From CAZWSX01 sp964636985 (GTDB lineage: Bacteria > Planctomycetota > Planctomycetia > Pirellulales > Pirellulaceae), in assembly GCA_964636985.1 (NCBI GenBank), contig CAZWSX010000035.1:1-60598 (forward strand): 60,598 nucleotides of DNA, read 5' to 3'. Below the pieces are notes generated by a model that worked only from the letters and a program-made list of their open reading frames with translations, was not told the DNA's origin and searched no databases. Below are positions 1 to 9,400 of the stretch, in pieces. Position 1 is the stretch's first letter. Each line of letters starts with the position of its first letter. A program made the translations under genes and the position numbers.

Positions 1-825
1 GGGCGTGCGTTGGTGCGCGACGATCAGATGCTCCAGCCGCAATAGTGTCTCGGCGTCGATGGGGTGCCGCTGGGCGGCTTCGCGGACGAGATCGCGTCCC
101 AGTAGTGCATGACCGATTAGTTCGCCTGCTGGGGTAAGCTCCGCGCCGGTCGAGACCATCTTGAGTTCGCGGAGCTTGCCGATATCGTGCAGAATGGCAC
201 CGGCGATCACCAAGTCGCGCACGCGCCCGTCGACCGTCTCCGGCAACCAGTGATGGTACTTTTCGGCCAGAAACACGGCATTGCGCGCCACCGACAAAAT
301 GTGCTCCACAAAACCGCCGCGAAACGCGTGGTGGTGATAGACCGCCGCCGACAGCGTACACAGCAACTCCTGATGTTCTGCCAGGATGCCGACCACGAGC
401 GCCGCCAGATGCGAATCGCGAATCTGCTGCGAGGCGATCGCCAGCAAGTCGGCGAACATCTCCGACTCGTCGCGTTGGGTTCGGGGGACCAGCATCCAGG
501 CATCGAAACCATCAGCCGCGTCCGAAGCGGCCGTTTCACGAATCTTGCGAATTTCCAGAACAGCCCCGTGGCTCGTATCGCGATAGACGCACCGGAGCTT
601 GTAAAAAGAGCCCGCCTTCCAGTCGTTCTCGCAGGCGCTGAACCAGGTCGAGTCGTTCCAGATGGGGAACGAAATCTCGCGGCGAGCGTCGCGAAACGAG
701 ACTCTCCAGAACGGCTTACCTTCGCGTGTTTCCTTCAACTCGCGCTGAGCGAGCATGGCGAAGACGTCGGCTTCCTGCCCATCCACCATGTCGGCCAGCG
801 GCATCAGTCTGGATCGGCTGGTCAT
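1..825 (-). CDS. YhaM-type 3'-5' exoribonuclease / HD-domain protein (partial)
   Basis: The gene is cut by the window edge at its C-terminal end; 275 codons are visible from an ATG at 825. The N-terminal part (about residues 15-110) looks like an OB-fold nucleic-acid-binding region, with stretches such as FWRVSFRDARREISFPIWN. The second half is an HD domain: YHHHAFRGGFVEH, then AILHDIGK (the His-Asp pair), HALLGRD and HLIVAHQ supply the conserved metal-binding histidines. This order matches the YhaM/CBF1 family, which trims RNA or single-stranded DNA in the cytoplasm; the activity is inferred from the family. It is last in a minus-strand run from galE. A REP-like hairpin pair lies immediately upstream. 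Confidence 0.8.
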   Translation of the reverse strand, partial: MTSRSRLMPLADMVDGQEADVFAMLAQRELKETREGKPFWRVSFRDARREISFPIWNDSTWFSACENDWKAGSFYKLRCVYRDTSHGAVLEIRKIRETAASDAADGFDAWMLVPRTQRDESEMFADLLAIASQQIRDSHLAALVVGILAEHQELLCTLSAAVYHHHAFRGGFVEHILSVARNAVFLAEKYHHWLPETVDGRVRDLVIAGAILHDIGKLRELKMVSTGAELTPAGELIGHALLGRDLVREAAQRHPIDAETLLRLEHLIVAHQRTP

Positions 826-848
826 GGGGGGCCTTTTGGTTTTGCCAA

Positions 849-873
849 GTGGTGCGACTCTCTTGAGTCGCAC
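849..873 (+). repeat. REP-like hairpin, GTGG head (pair 1, left)
   Basis: GTGG at 849-852 is followed by a perfect hairpin: TGCGACTC, loop TCTT, GAGTCGCA. It is intergenic and faces a second, inverted copy at 934-960. Confidence 0.6.
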
Positions 874-933
874 AAGGTTGGGGCAGCGCTTTTATGAAAC
901 GTGACCATCTCTAGCAATGCGGAATCAACCAGC

Positions 934-960
934 GACCGCTCAGGAGAGCGGTCCAACTAC
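934..960 (-). repeat. REP-like hairpin, GTAG head (pair 1, right)
   Basis: Read on the minus strand it is GTAG, TTG, then the stem GACCGCTC, loop TCCT, GAGCGGTC. The GTAG overlaps the stop codon of the esterase gene at 957. It is inverted relative to the copy at 849-873. Confidence 0.6.
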
Positions 961-1736
961 TTTTTCTTTTGCGAAAAGAGCCACTCGTACATTTCGGGGT
1001 TGCGATAGGTTTGTACCCAGCTGTCGTGGCCGGTGGTGATGAATTCGGTGTAGCGAGGTTTTCCGCCCGCTGCCTTCAATGCGGCTACCATGTCGCGAGA
1101 GCGTTTTGGTTTAACGACTCCGTCCTCGTCGCCGTGAAATGCCCAGATCGGCACGGACGCGATCTTCTTGGCTTCGGCGGTATCGCCACCGCCGCAAATG
1201 GGAACCGCTGCGGCGAAGAAATCGGGGCGACGCTGAACTGCGTCCCAGGTGCCAAAGCCGCCCATCGAAAGGCCCGTGATGTAGATCCGCGAGGTATCGA
1301 CGGGCAAGGCCTTGATCAAATTGTCGACCATCTCGAGCGTGAGTTTCATGTACGGCGATGGCTTTGCGGGCATCGTGTGCTGGTCGTCGGTCCACGGCAC
1401 GTTCACCCACTGCTCGCCATCGGCGCATTGCGGTGCGACGACAAAGGCCGGGTATTTCTCCATGACCGCGTCGGAGGCAAACTCGTTCATGCCATGGACG
1501 AGTTGAACTTTGTTATCGGTGCCGCGCTCCCCTGCCCCGTGCAGGAAGATTACCAGCGGGTACTTCTTGCCGTCTTCAATTGTCTTGGGCGCGAGCATCC
1601 GGTACTGCAAAGTGGCATCGCCACTTCCCTTGAAAACGCGCCCTTCGTAACGGTCGCGATAATCCACAGCCGATGCGGATGACGCCATGAGAAGAATTCC
1701 TGTAGCGGCAAGAAGCGTAACAATGCGATCTAGCAT
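957..1736 (-). CDS. Secreted serine esterase, alpha/beta-hydrolase fold
   Basis: This 259-residue protein has a clear signal peptide (about residues 1-23, ending SSASA). The fold markers follow in order: an oxyanion-side FLHGAGERG, the nucleophile elbow GLSMGG, the acid in FHGDEDGVV, and a late GHDSW histidine. That is the Ser-Asp-His triad of the phospholipase/carboxylesterase and PHB-depolymerase-like families. It probably cleaves an ester or short peptide substrate in the periplasm; the substrate cannot be read from sequence. It lies 24 bp downstream of the acyltransferase gene on the same strand, so co-transcription is likely. Confidence 0.8.
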   Translation of the reverse strand: MLDRIVTLLAATGILLMASSASAVDYRDRYEGRVFKGSGDATLQYRMLAPKTIEDGKKYPLVIFLHGAGERGTDNKVQLVHGMNEFASDAVMEKYPAFVVAPQCADGEQWVNVPWTDDQHTMPAKPSPYMKLTLEMVDNLIKALPVDTSRIYITGLSMGGFGTWDAVQRRPDFFAAAVPICGGGDTAEAKKIASVPIWAFHGDEDGVVKPKRSRDMVAALKAAGGKPRYTEFITTGHDSWVQTYRNPEMYEWLFSQKKK

Positions 1737-1760
1737 CGGTGGTAGTCCGTGGTACGAGGC

Positions 1761-2987
1761 TCAAACAAAGGGCTTATCGTCGATCAATGGTGATTCTCGC
1801 GACAACCGGTCGAGCATCCCCTGAATCTCGGTCTTGAGGCGATCCATTAAGGGGTTGCCACCGGTGCCGCGCTCGCGATCGGTGCTGACTTCGAGGGCGT
1901 TGCCGACTTCGATAATCGCATGCGTCGGCCGCCGCGGCGGAATCACGTCGTAAAGGTCTTCCTCGAATTTCTGCACGATCTCGATGCAGCGATCCTGCGA
2001 AGGGTACTCAGTGATGTAGTCGCTCGGGTAGCTGTCGATCTGCTGGGCCAGGTACGTATCTTCGAGCATCGTTCGAACCCGCGCCAGTTCGTTTCCTTGG
2101 TACGACTTGTCGATGAGGCCGGGCATGACCTTGATGCGCAGCGCCTTGACTCGCGGGACAACGGAGCCGGTTTGAGTTTTGCCCATAAAGTGCGGCTCGT
2201 GCTCGTCGAGGAGTTTTTCGAGCAACCGGTTTTTTCGGGAAACCCAATCGCCTACCTGAGCGGCTCCTAGATATTGAAGTTCCTTCAAGGCCAGAAAACC
2301 ATCGGCAACTTTGGCGATCCGCTCGATCGCCGGCAATTGCCGCTGCGGCCGCCAGGAAAAACGAGTCTCGATGGCGCTCAGCATCGTATCGAGCAGACGC
2401 TTTGCATCTCCGCGGTAGGCGTAGCGGATCGCGATCGGCAGGATCATCACCTTGGCATCGGGGTTGTCTTTGGCGCGCCGCCTGGCCGCCATGCGGGCGA
2501 TCATCGAGACGCCGTCTTGCATGGGCCCGAGCCGGTCGGCAATGTGGGTCGTAACCCCCTCGGGAAAGATGACGAGGGGGCGTTCGTTCGAAGCGAGCAA
2601 TTCGATGGCCAAATCGATCGATTGGCGATCGACCCCCTCGCGCAAAAGGCTGAACGCTCCGATCCGGCGCAAGGCAAAGCACTTCACGGGATTCTGGAAC
2701 AAGTGCCAACTGGCCATCGCGTAAAAATGGCAATCGGCCTCGATTCCGACGTCCCCCATCGCCAGCGGATCGGCCAACCGGCCGTGATTGGGAGTGATCA
2801 GGATTGAGTGGTTCGTTTTCAGCAGCGTCTTGATGCGATCGACGTTGCGAACTTCCGACGACGTCACGCCCTCGGTGCGATGCAGTTCCCAACGATGGAT
2901 GCGAATCGTGCGGAAGAACCAGGGCCACCATTTGTTCCGCACTGGCGTGACGGGAACGTAAGGCTTTTCAACAAGAATCGACTGCAT
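1761..2987 (-). CDS. PlsC-type lysophospholipid/glycerolipid acyltransferase
   Basis: This 408-residue protein carries the acyltransferase signature blocks. PNHGRLADP contains the catalytic HX4D motif (around residue 65) and LVIFPEGVTTH carries the phosphate-binding FPEG block. It is longer than a typical 240-residue PlsC and has an extra C-terminal region of about 170 residues that I do not recognise. The likely role is acyl-CoA/ACP-dependent acylation of a glycerolipid at the inner face of the membrane. It sits between galE and the esterase in a same-strand run. Whether it is the main PlsC or an accessory acyltransferase is unclear. Confidence 0.8.
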   Translation of the reverse strand: MQSILVEKPYVPVTPVRNKWWPWFFRTIRIHRWELHRTEGVTSSEVRNVDRIKTLLKTNHSILITPNHGRLADPLAMGDVGIEADCHFYAMASWHLFQNPVKCFALRRIGAFSLLREGVDRQSIDLAIELLASNERPLVIFPEGVTTHIADRLGPMQDGVSMIARMAARRRAKDNPDAKVMILPIAIRYAYRGDAKRLLDTMLSAIETRFSWRPQRQLPAIERIAKVADGFLALKELQYLGAAQVGDWVSRKNRLLEKLLDEHEPHFMGKTQTGSVVPRVKALRIKVMPGLIDKSYQGNELARVRTMLEDTYLAQQIDSYPSDYITEYPSQDRCIEIVQKFEEDLYDVIPPRRPTHAIIEVGNALEVSTDRERGTGGNPLMDRLKTEIQGMLDRLSRESPLIDDKPFV

Positions 2988-3129
2988 AGTCGGCCGGGTA
3001 GTCGTTACGAAATGATCTCGTCACCGGTCCTGCGCCGGCGGTAGATCAAGATTGTTGTTCCCGCCTGTGGGAAGTGAAACCCCATCTCGCAAAAACAGTC
3101 GAGAATTTCAACGCCGCCAACCAACGCGG

Positions 3130-4128
3130 CTACTCCGGAGTCACCTTGTCACCGTACCCATGGGGATGGGTCGAGTGCCATTTCCAGGCGGTGGCGACGA
3201 TGTCGTCGATCTGCGTGTATCGCGGCTTCCATCCCAGGATTTGCTTGGCCTTAGTCGCGTCTGCCACCAAGGCGGGTGGATCGCCCACGCGGCGGGGACT
3301 GATTTTGGCAGGCAACGGATGGCCCGAGTGCCGCCGGCAAGCGTCGAGAACCTCCTTGACGCTAAAGCCGTTCTCCGAACCCAGATTCAGCTTCAGACCT
3401 TTACCAGGCTCCACGTGATTGAGAGCGGCCAGGTGCGCCGAGGCCAAGTCGTCGACATGAACGTAGTCGCGAATGCACGTTCCGTCAGGCGTGGGATAGT
3501 CGTCGCCGAAGATCTGGATGAACTCCCGCTGTCCCAAGGCCACCTGGAGGGCGACGGGAATCAGCCGCGTTTCGGGATCGTGGTCCTCCCCGATGTCCCC
3601 GTCGGGCGACGCCCCCGCGGCGTTAAAGTAACGCAGCGCGGCAAAGCCGAGTCCGTAGGCTTTGGCGTAGTCGTCGAGCATTCGCTCAACCGCCAGCTTG
3701 GTGAAGCCGTAAGGATTGATGGGCCGCTGGGGGTAATCCTCGGTAATGGGGAGTTTATCGGGCACCCCGTACGTCGCAGTGGTGCTCGAGAAGATGAATC
3801 GATTCACCTCGGCCGCCCGCATCGCTTCCAAGAGTTCGAACGTCGCGACGAAGTTGTTCTGGTAATACTTGGCTGGGTTGTAGACCGATTCGTCGACGTA
3901 GGCGAACGCAGCGAAGTGCATCACGGCCTCGATCGAGCGTTCCTTGAGCGTGGCCAAGACCTTGGCACGCTCGCCGAGGTCCCCTTCGACCAGAATTCCA
4001 GCAGGAACAGCGGACCGATGGCCGCGCGTGAGATTGTCGTACACCGTGACGTCGTGCCCTTTGGCGAGCAACAACTTCACCGCGTGCGAGCCGACGTACC
4101 CTGCCCCGCCTACCACCAAAATTCGCAT
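3130..4128 (-). CDS. galE: UDP-glucose 4-epimerase
   Basis: This NAD-dependent short-chain dehydrogenase-like epimerase interconverts UDP-glucose and UDP-galactose in the cytoplasm. I place the start at ATG 4128, giving MRILVVGGAGYVGSH at the very N-terminus; an in-frame GTG at 4143 would add five residues. Seen: the Rossmann GGAGYVGSH, the SSTTATYG serine/threonine block, the catalytic YGFTK (YxxxK), LRYFNAAGA and CIRDYVHVDDLA, all typical of GalE. The length (332 residues) is normal. The gene is divergent from xerD and heads the minus-strand run galE, acyltransferase, esterase. It probably serves polysaccharide or lipopolysaccharide sugar supply. Confidence 0.95.
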   Translation of the reverse strand: MRILVVGGAGYVGSHAVKLLLAKGHDVTVYDNLTRGHRSAVPAGILVEGDLGERAKVLATLKERSIEAVMHFAAFAYVDESVYNPAKYYQNNFVATFELLEAMRAAEVNRFIFSSTTATYGVPDKLPITEDYPQRPINPYGFTKLAVERMLDDYAKAYGLGFAALRYFNAAGASPDGDIGEDHDPETRLIPVALQVALGQREFIQIFGDDYPTPDGTCIRDYVHVDDLASAHLAALNHVEPGKGLKLNLGSENGFSVKEVLDACRRHSGHPLPAKISPRRVGDPPALVADATKAKQILGWKPRYTQIDDIVATAWKWHSTHPHGYGDKVTPE

Positions 4129-4328
4129 CGTTCGCTTTTCCACTGCCTATTCGAGTGCCACTGTCTGCGCGGCAAAGTCCGCCTAATCGATCCCAATGGT
4201 ACGATTGGAGAGGTGGCGAAGTCGGTTTGCCCCGGCGGCGCTCGCCTTATACGTTCTAGTAGATTCCACTTGCCGATGAAGCAAGTAGCCCATTTTCGCC
4301 GCGCAGCTCCACTTTGATCGAGGGTGGC

Positions 4329-5267
4329 ATGGTTTCCAAGAGGAAATTGGTGGTCCCGCCAGCGCAGGCCGTCGGTATCGATGCGGAAAAACTGTGCACC
4401 GCGTGCCTGGATTGGCTCCGATCGGAATGCCAACTCGCAGCCAATTCGATCGCTGCGTACCGCCGCGACTTGCGGCGCTTTCGCGAATGGCTGGAAGGGC
4501 GCAATCCGGCGAAGCTAACGGTCCGCGATCTCTCGCAGTACATGGGGTGGCTGCAAACGCAGGGGCTTGCTCCGCCCAGCGTTGCCCGCACCGTGGTGGC
4601 GATGAAGCTGTTCTACCGCTACTTGATGCTGGAAGGACGGATCACCGATAACCCTTCGGAGTTGCTGGGCACTCACAAGCAATGGGAACGCGTCCCCGAG
4701 GTGATGTCGCCCCAAACTGTGAAGACCATGCTGGCGGCGCCGACGGCCGGCGATCCCAATTGGCGGCGCGATCGGGCGCTACTGGAAGTCTTGTACGCCA
4801 CCGGATGCCGCGCCTCGGAAGTTAGCGATCTGCCGATTCGCGACGTTCATTTGGCCGAGCGCTACTGCGTGTGCCGCGGTAAGGGAAACAAGCAGCGGAT
4901 CGTTCCGCTGGGCGCGCCCGCCATTGCCGCGATCGAACGCTACTTGGCAGACGAACGGGGCCAGATGGCGGCCAAAGCCAAATCGTCGCCGCCGTGGCTG
5001 TTTCTTTCCAGCCGCGGCGGAAAACTTACGCGCGAGCGGATTTGGGAGTTGATCAAGCGGTACGCCATCCGCAGTGGCGCGTCGCCCGACGTGAGCCCCC
5101 ACACCATGCGGCATAGCTTTGCAACGCACCTACTGGCGGGCGGCGCCGACTTGCGCCAAGTGCAAGAGCTGCTGGGCCACGCCAACATCGCGACGACACA
5201 GATCTACACCCACGTCGATCAAACGCGGCTCAAAAAGGTGCACGCCAAGTTTCACCCGCGGGCGTAG
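4329..5267 (+). CDS. xerD: Site-specific tyrosine recombinase XerD
   Basis: This 312-residue recombinase resolves chromosome dimers at dif together with XerC and FtsK. The start is ATG 4329 behind a GAGGGTGG ribosome-binding site; a TTG at 4314 is less likely. The N-terminal SAM-like core-binding domain (about 15-100) precedes the catalytic domain. The complete catalytic set is visible: Arg161 (GCRASE), Lys185 (GKGNKQR), His258 and Arg261 (HTMRHSFATHLL), His284 (LGHANI) and nucleophile Tyr293. The C-terminal RLKKVHAKFHPRA tail is XerD-like rather than XerC-like. It converges on the TPR gene with only 10 bp between stop codons. No neighbouring att-like repeat or integron cassette is evident, so a housekeeping role is favoured. 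Confidence 0.93.
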   Translation: MVSKRKLVVPPAQAVGIDAEKLCTACLDWLRSECQLAANSIAAYRRDLRRFREWLEGRNPAKLTVRDLSQYMGWLQTQGLAPPSVARTVVAMKLFYRYLMLEGRITDNPSELLGTHKQWERVPEVMSPQTVKTMLAAPTAGDPNWRRDRALLEVLYATGCRASEVSDLPIRDVHLAERYCVCRGKGNKQRIVPLGAPAIAAIERYLADERGQMAAKAKSSPPWLFLSSRGGKLTRERIWELIKRYAIRSGASPDVSPHTMRHSFATHLLAGGADLRQVQELLGHANIATTQIYTHVDQTRLKKVHAKFHPRA

Positions 5268-5277
5268 GAGCAATACG

Positions 5278-6333
5278 CTACCGAATCTTCGCCGTCCAGG
5301 GGCTGCCTCGATAGCGCTCTTGCAAGTAGGAGCGGAGGTCGTTGGCGCGGTCGGTCATTTTCATTTCGTCGTACAGAACGATCATCCGGTACAACGCCTC
5401 GGCGTGGGCGTCGGAGTCCGCGTGGAACAGTGTGTGGGTTTGGAGGAATGCGAGCAGCGCCTCTTTCTTGGCGCCGGAACGCAGGTAGCAATTCCCCAAG
5501 GCGTTGTAGGCCTTGGCGAAGAGCTTTGGATTCTTGATATCGTCGTTCTTGTTGATGACGTCTTGCAGCGTTGCGATCGCTCCGGCCACATCGCCGCCGG
5601 CAGCGGTGCAAATGGCGTTTGAGACGGTCGCGATGTTCTTTTGTTCCTGCGCTTCGGCCGTGTTGGTGCCGCTGGCCAGGACGTCGGCAAACTTGGCGGC
5701 GGCTTCTGCGTATTTTTCTTGGCTGACCAGCACCCGCCCTTCCGACACCTGGGCTCGCATCTTCAGTTCCGGATACGACGACGAAGAGAGCGCCTTGTAG
5801 TACCTCAGTGCCTCTTCGAACTTGTTTTCCGACACCGCCAAGTCACCCAGCGTTTCGGCCACCGCGTAGAAGTGGTAGTTCGACGAGTGCTTCTTCGCGA
5901 ACGCCAGCAACAAGTCCTCGGCCGGCTTCTTGTCTTCTCCTTTTTGCAGCGCGATTCGGAGCGTGGCCATCGCGATGTAGTAGTCGATATCGGGCCGGAC
6001 GAACTCGCTCTCGTCACCCGCGGGCGGAGCGATCTGATTGAGCGCATCCAGTGCTTGCTGGTAGTTGCCCGCCGCGAACCTGGTTCGCTGCGTATCGAGC
6101 TCAGAGGGCTCGAAGTCGAATTTGATTCGCGAGATGTCAGTGGTCTTCACGTCCTTGTCGCCCGCACCGTCGGTCATCGTCACCGCGTCCTTCGTCATCT
6201 TGGTGACTTTGCCTTTGAGCTTGGTCTTTTTGTTGGCCAAGTCGTAGATGGCATCGTCGGCCCATCCGATCGAGAAGGCCATACCTCCCAAAGCCATCGA
6301 CAAAGCTACCATCAATAACGGACGCGATCGCAT
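5278..6333 (-). CDS. Exported tetratricopeptide-repeat protein
   Basis: About 351 residues. The start is taken as ATG 6333, where a GAGGA ribosome-binding site is well spaced; ATG 6342 is too close to it. A signal peptide (MRSRPLLMVALSMALGGMAF...) is followed by an acidic/basic stretch with a LKGKVTKMTKDAVTMT segment (SH3-like, about 30-60). TPR-type helices then run to the C-terminus, with repeated A..F..GNYQQALDAL, EEALRYYKAL, EKYAEAAAKFADVL and NALGNCYLRSG blocks. It likely scaffolds proteins in the periplasm. It lies 82 bp downstream of a second, much larger TPR-like exported protein and may act with it. No enzymatic motif was seen. Confidence 0.75.
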   Translation of the reverse strand: MRSRPLLMVALSMALGGMAFSIGWADDAIYDLANKKTKLKGKVTKMTKDAVTMTDGAGDKDVKTTDISRIKFDFEPSELDTQRTRFAAGNYQQALDALNQIAPPAGDESEFVRPDIDYYIAMATLRIALQKGEDKKPAEDLLLAFAKKHSSNYHFYAVAETLGDLAVSENKFEEALRYYKALSSSSYPELKMRAQVSEGRVLVSQEKYAEAAAKFADVLASGTNTAEAQEQKNIATVSNAICTAAGGDVAGAIATLQDVINKNDDIKNPKLFAKAYNALGNCYLRSGAKKEALLAFLQTHTLFHADSDAHAEALYRMIVLYDEMKMTDRANDLRSYLQERYRGSPWTAKIR

Positions 6334-6415
6334 GGTGTACATTCCTCGGTTCGCAACTACGCGCTAGCCAGATACAGGTTTATTGAATTCGTATTGCCAC
6401 CCGCTCAACGCATTC

Positions 6416-9400
6416 TCATTGGTTTGCGGGAGGCGCTTCCGCGTTGGCGGGTGGGGCACTTGCTGGTTGACCATTTGCTGGTTGACCATTGGCGGGTTGA
6501 CCATTTGGTGGCGCAGCCTTGGGGTTAGCCGGCGGAGCGGCCTGTTTGATTCCTCCTAGTCCCTGCGGCAAGTTTTCGCCTTGCGCACGTTGGATTTCTT
6601 TGAGCAATTCGTCGAACTTCTTTTTCGTCTCGGGGCCATCGAAGTTGGGATGGCCGTTATAGGTGGTGATGATCACGCCGGCCGCGTTTTGGACGTTGCT
6701 CTGCTTTTTCTTTTCCTCTTTGATCAGCGACGACATTTTGAACACGCATCGGGCGGTTTCCAGACGCGCTCTAAAAAACATCTCCGCGAAACGAGGGTTG
6801 TTCCCGATCCCAGCGCGATTGAGCATCAGGCCGATTTTGTTCCAGCCCCAAATCACATTCTCGGGCTTCCCGCTTTTGGCGGGGCGATCGCCCATGACCG
6901 CCTTTTGATACATCTTGGTATCGTCGTCGCCCCATTGCTGTAGAGCTTCCGCGGCTTCCTCTTGAGTCATTAAGTCGTTGCGTCGCTTGGGGTCGGCGAG
7001 AATGCCTTCGTATATATCGATCGCCTCGCTGAACTTTCCCATTTCGCGAAGGGTGGCGGCCCGCTCCTTGGAGACTAGGATTTGCATGGCCGCGGCCTTG
7101 TCGTCTTTTTGGTTGGCGTAGGTCTGCTCAAGCTTTTCCAGAACCGCGTTCGATTTGCCGGCCAGTTCGGTCCCTTGCGAGTTGAGTTTTCCCTTCTCGT
7201 CACGGCCGACGATCGCGATCATTTGCCGATACATGGCGGCAGCCCAACGCAGTTCATCGGAGTTTTTCGACTCGCTGACCACCTGGTCCAGAAACAATTG
7301 AATTCCGCTGGAGATCGCACCCTGTTTTTCTTTAGGCGCGAGTTCCAATTGGCTTTTCAAGTTGGCCGCCAAACGCTGGAACTCTCGGAATCGCAGCTTC
7401 TGCCCGTCCTCTGTATCGCCCGTCAACTTCACGATGTCGGCCAACAGAGTCTTGGCGGCTTCTTTATAGGTCGCGGGGTCCTTGCCCGAGGCCATTGCGC
7501 CAATGTTCGCACTTAAAGCCGTTCGGAATGTGGTGAGCGCGAATCCTTGAACATCGGACACCTTGGGGTCGTTGGCCCGGACGAGCGTCAGCGGTCCGAA
7601 CTTGGGGTCGTTCAAGGTTGCAAGAGCTTTGTCGACATCGGCTTCGACGTAGATTTCGGCCAGGTTCAAGGCGGCCACGGCGGTGGCCTGCGTGATCTCG
7701 GGCTCGTTCTTCTTTTTCCCGATGCCCGCTTCCAATATCTCCAGCCCTAAGAGCTTGAGCTTCTCGTTTTCCGCTTGCTTGGCGTCGAATTCCGCGACAG
7801 GTTTGTTTTCCTTAGTGGCCTGGAGACGGTCGATTCGGATTTTGGAAAAGTTTCCGCGGTACGCACGCCACAGGGCGCTGCCAATATCGATTTGCAACTG
7901 TCCCTTTTTGGGGTTGTCGTCCGGCACTTTCGCCAGCAGTTCGACTGAAGTCTTGACCTCGCCCTGCTGAATCAAGAGGGGCACGACGATCGCGATGATC
8001 TCGATGGTCTTAGCGTCGGACGGCCACGTTTCGACCATGTAGAGTCCGGCCTTCATCGCCCGATCCTTTTCGATCGACAAATCGGGATCGCCTGATGGAT
8101 TGTCCTTGATGTACTCAAGGTAGCTATAGACGGCGATCTGGCATGCGCTGGCCGCGTTGGCAAACCGCGGATAGCGCTTCGCCACGAAGGCCAGAAGTTG
8201 CGCCGCCTCGACGTTGTGTTTCGACTGCCACAGGAGGTAACCCATCTTCCAACGATCGTCGTTGATATCGTCGGACGTTTGCTCGTCGGTCGCCAAAATC
8301 AAGCAATCGCGAGCGTAGGCCACGCCCGCCTTTCTTGTTTCGTCTTGTTCCTTTTCCATCGCGGCTTGTTCTTGGGCCATCGCGGGATCGTTTTTCTTGA
8401 CGATCGCAGCCAGCAGCGAGCGGTTGTCTTCGTATTTAGTAACCAGTTCGTTCAGCTTGTTGTGGGCTTCCGTATAGTTCTTAGGACGAACGTATCCCAC
8501 CACCGCACTGCTGGTAGCACCGGCCGCTCCGAGTTGCTCCAGCGCCGCGTTGGCTTCCGGTCCATAGCCGGGAATCCGCTTGAGCGACTTCCATTCGTCG
8601 ATCGCGAGCTTGCGAAGCCCCACATACTGGGCAGGTTTCTCGCCCGTCTGATATTCCTTTTGCAGGTCGAGGCCGGCGCGGCCTATCACGAGTTTCAATT
8701 CGATATCCGCTTGGGTCAGTCGTTTTTCGGACATCTCTTCCAAAACGGGACTTACTTTCGCCAGCATGACGTCGTACTGCTTGAGGGCCATCCAGCATGG
8801 GACGGCAATGCCGAGCGCTTGCTTGACGTGAAATTGGAGATCCGGAACCTCCGCCTGCGGCAGGATGATCTCAAGCGTGGAGAGAGCTTCCTTGTAGGCT
8901 CCCATCAAGCGTTGGCACTCCGCCTTTTGATTGACGGCCGTCATGCCCGCTTTGTATTTGCTGTACTTCCGGTGTATGTCGCCGTAGGCGTTAGCGGCAT
9001 TGGTGAGCAACTCATTCCGTTGGGGCGACGATGGATCGACGTACTTCGACGACTCCATTAGCGTCGCGGCGTTCAGCAACTTCGCTCGAACGTATTCGTC
9101 TCGCAGGCGATCTCGCTCGGCCTCGCGCGCTGGCGACAGACCCGTTTTGGGAAAACCATCCAAGCGGGCTTTGATATCGGCTTCGATCTTGGTGAACACG
9201 TCGCCTGCTTCTTTGAGCTTGTTTCTGGCCTCGGCGAACAGTTCTCCTTTTTTGGCGTTCGGCTTAGCCGCTTTGAAACCAGCGACGGCGGCGCGTTGCA
9301 TCAGTACGGTGCCAAGCTCGATTTTCGCGGTCAGGCCGAATTTGTCCCGTTCCCGCGCGGTGATGTACGCCTTGAAGGCCGTCTCGGCCGCATCAAGATC

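Noticed and set aside
3052..4317. A 421-codon plus-strand open frame over galE
   Set aside because: Antisense shadow of galE, which has every epimerase motif on the other strand.
4329..5267. XerD-type gene as an integrase of a genomic island
   Set aside because: Housekeeping neighbours, a XerD-type C-terminus, and no att-like direct repeats or phage genes nearby.
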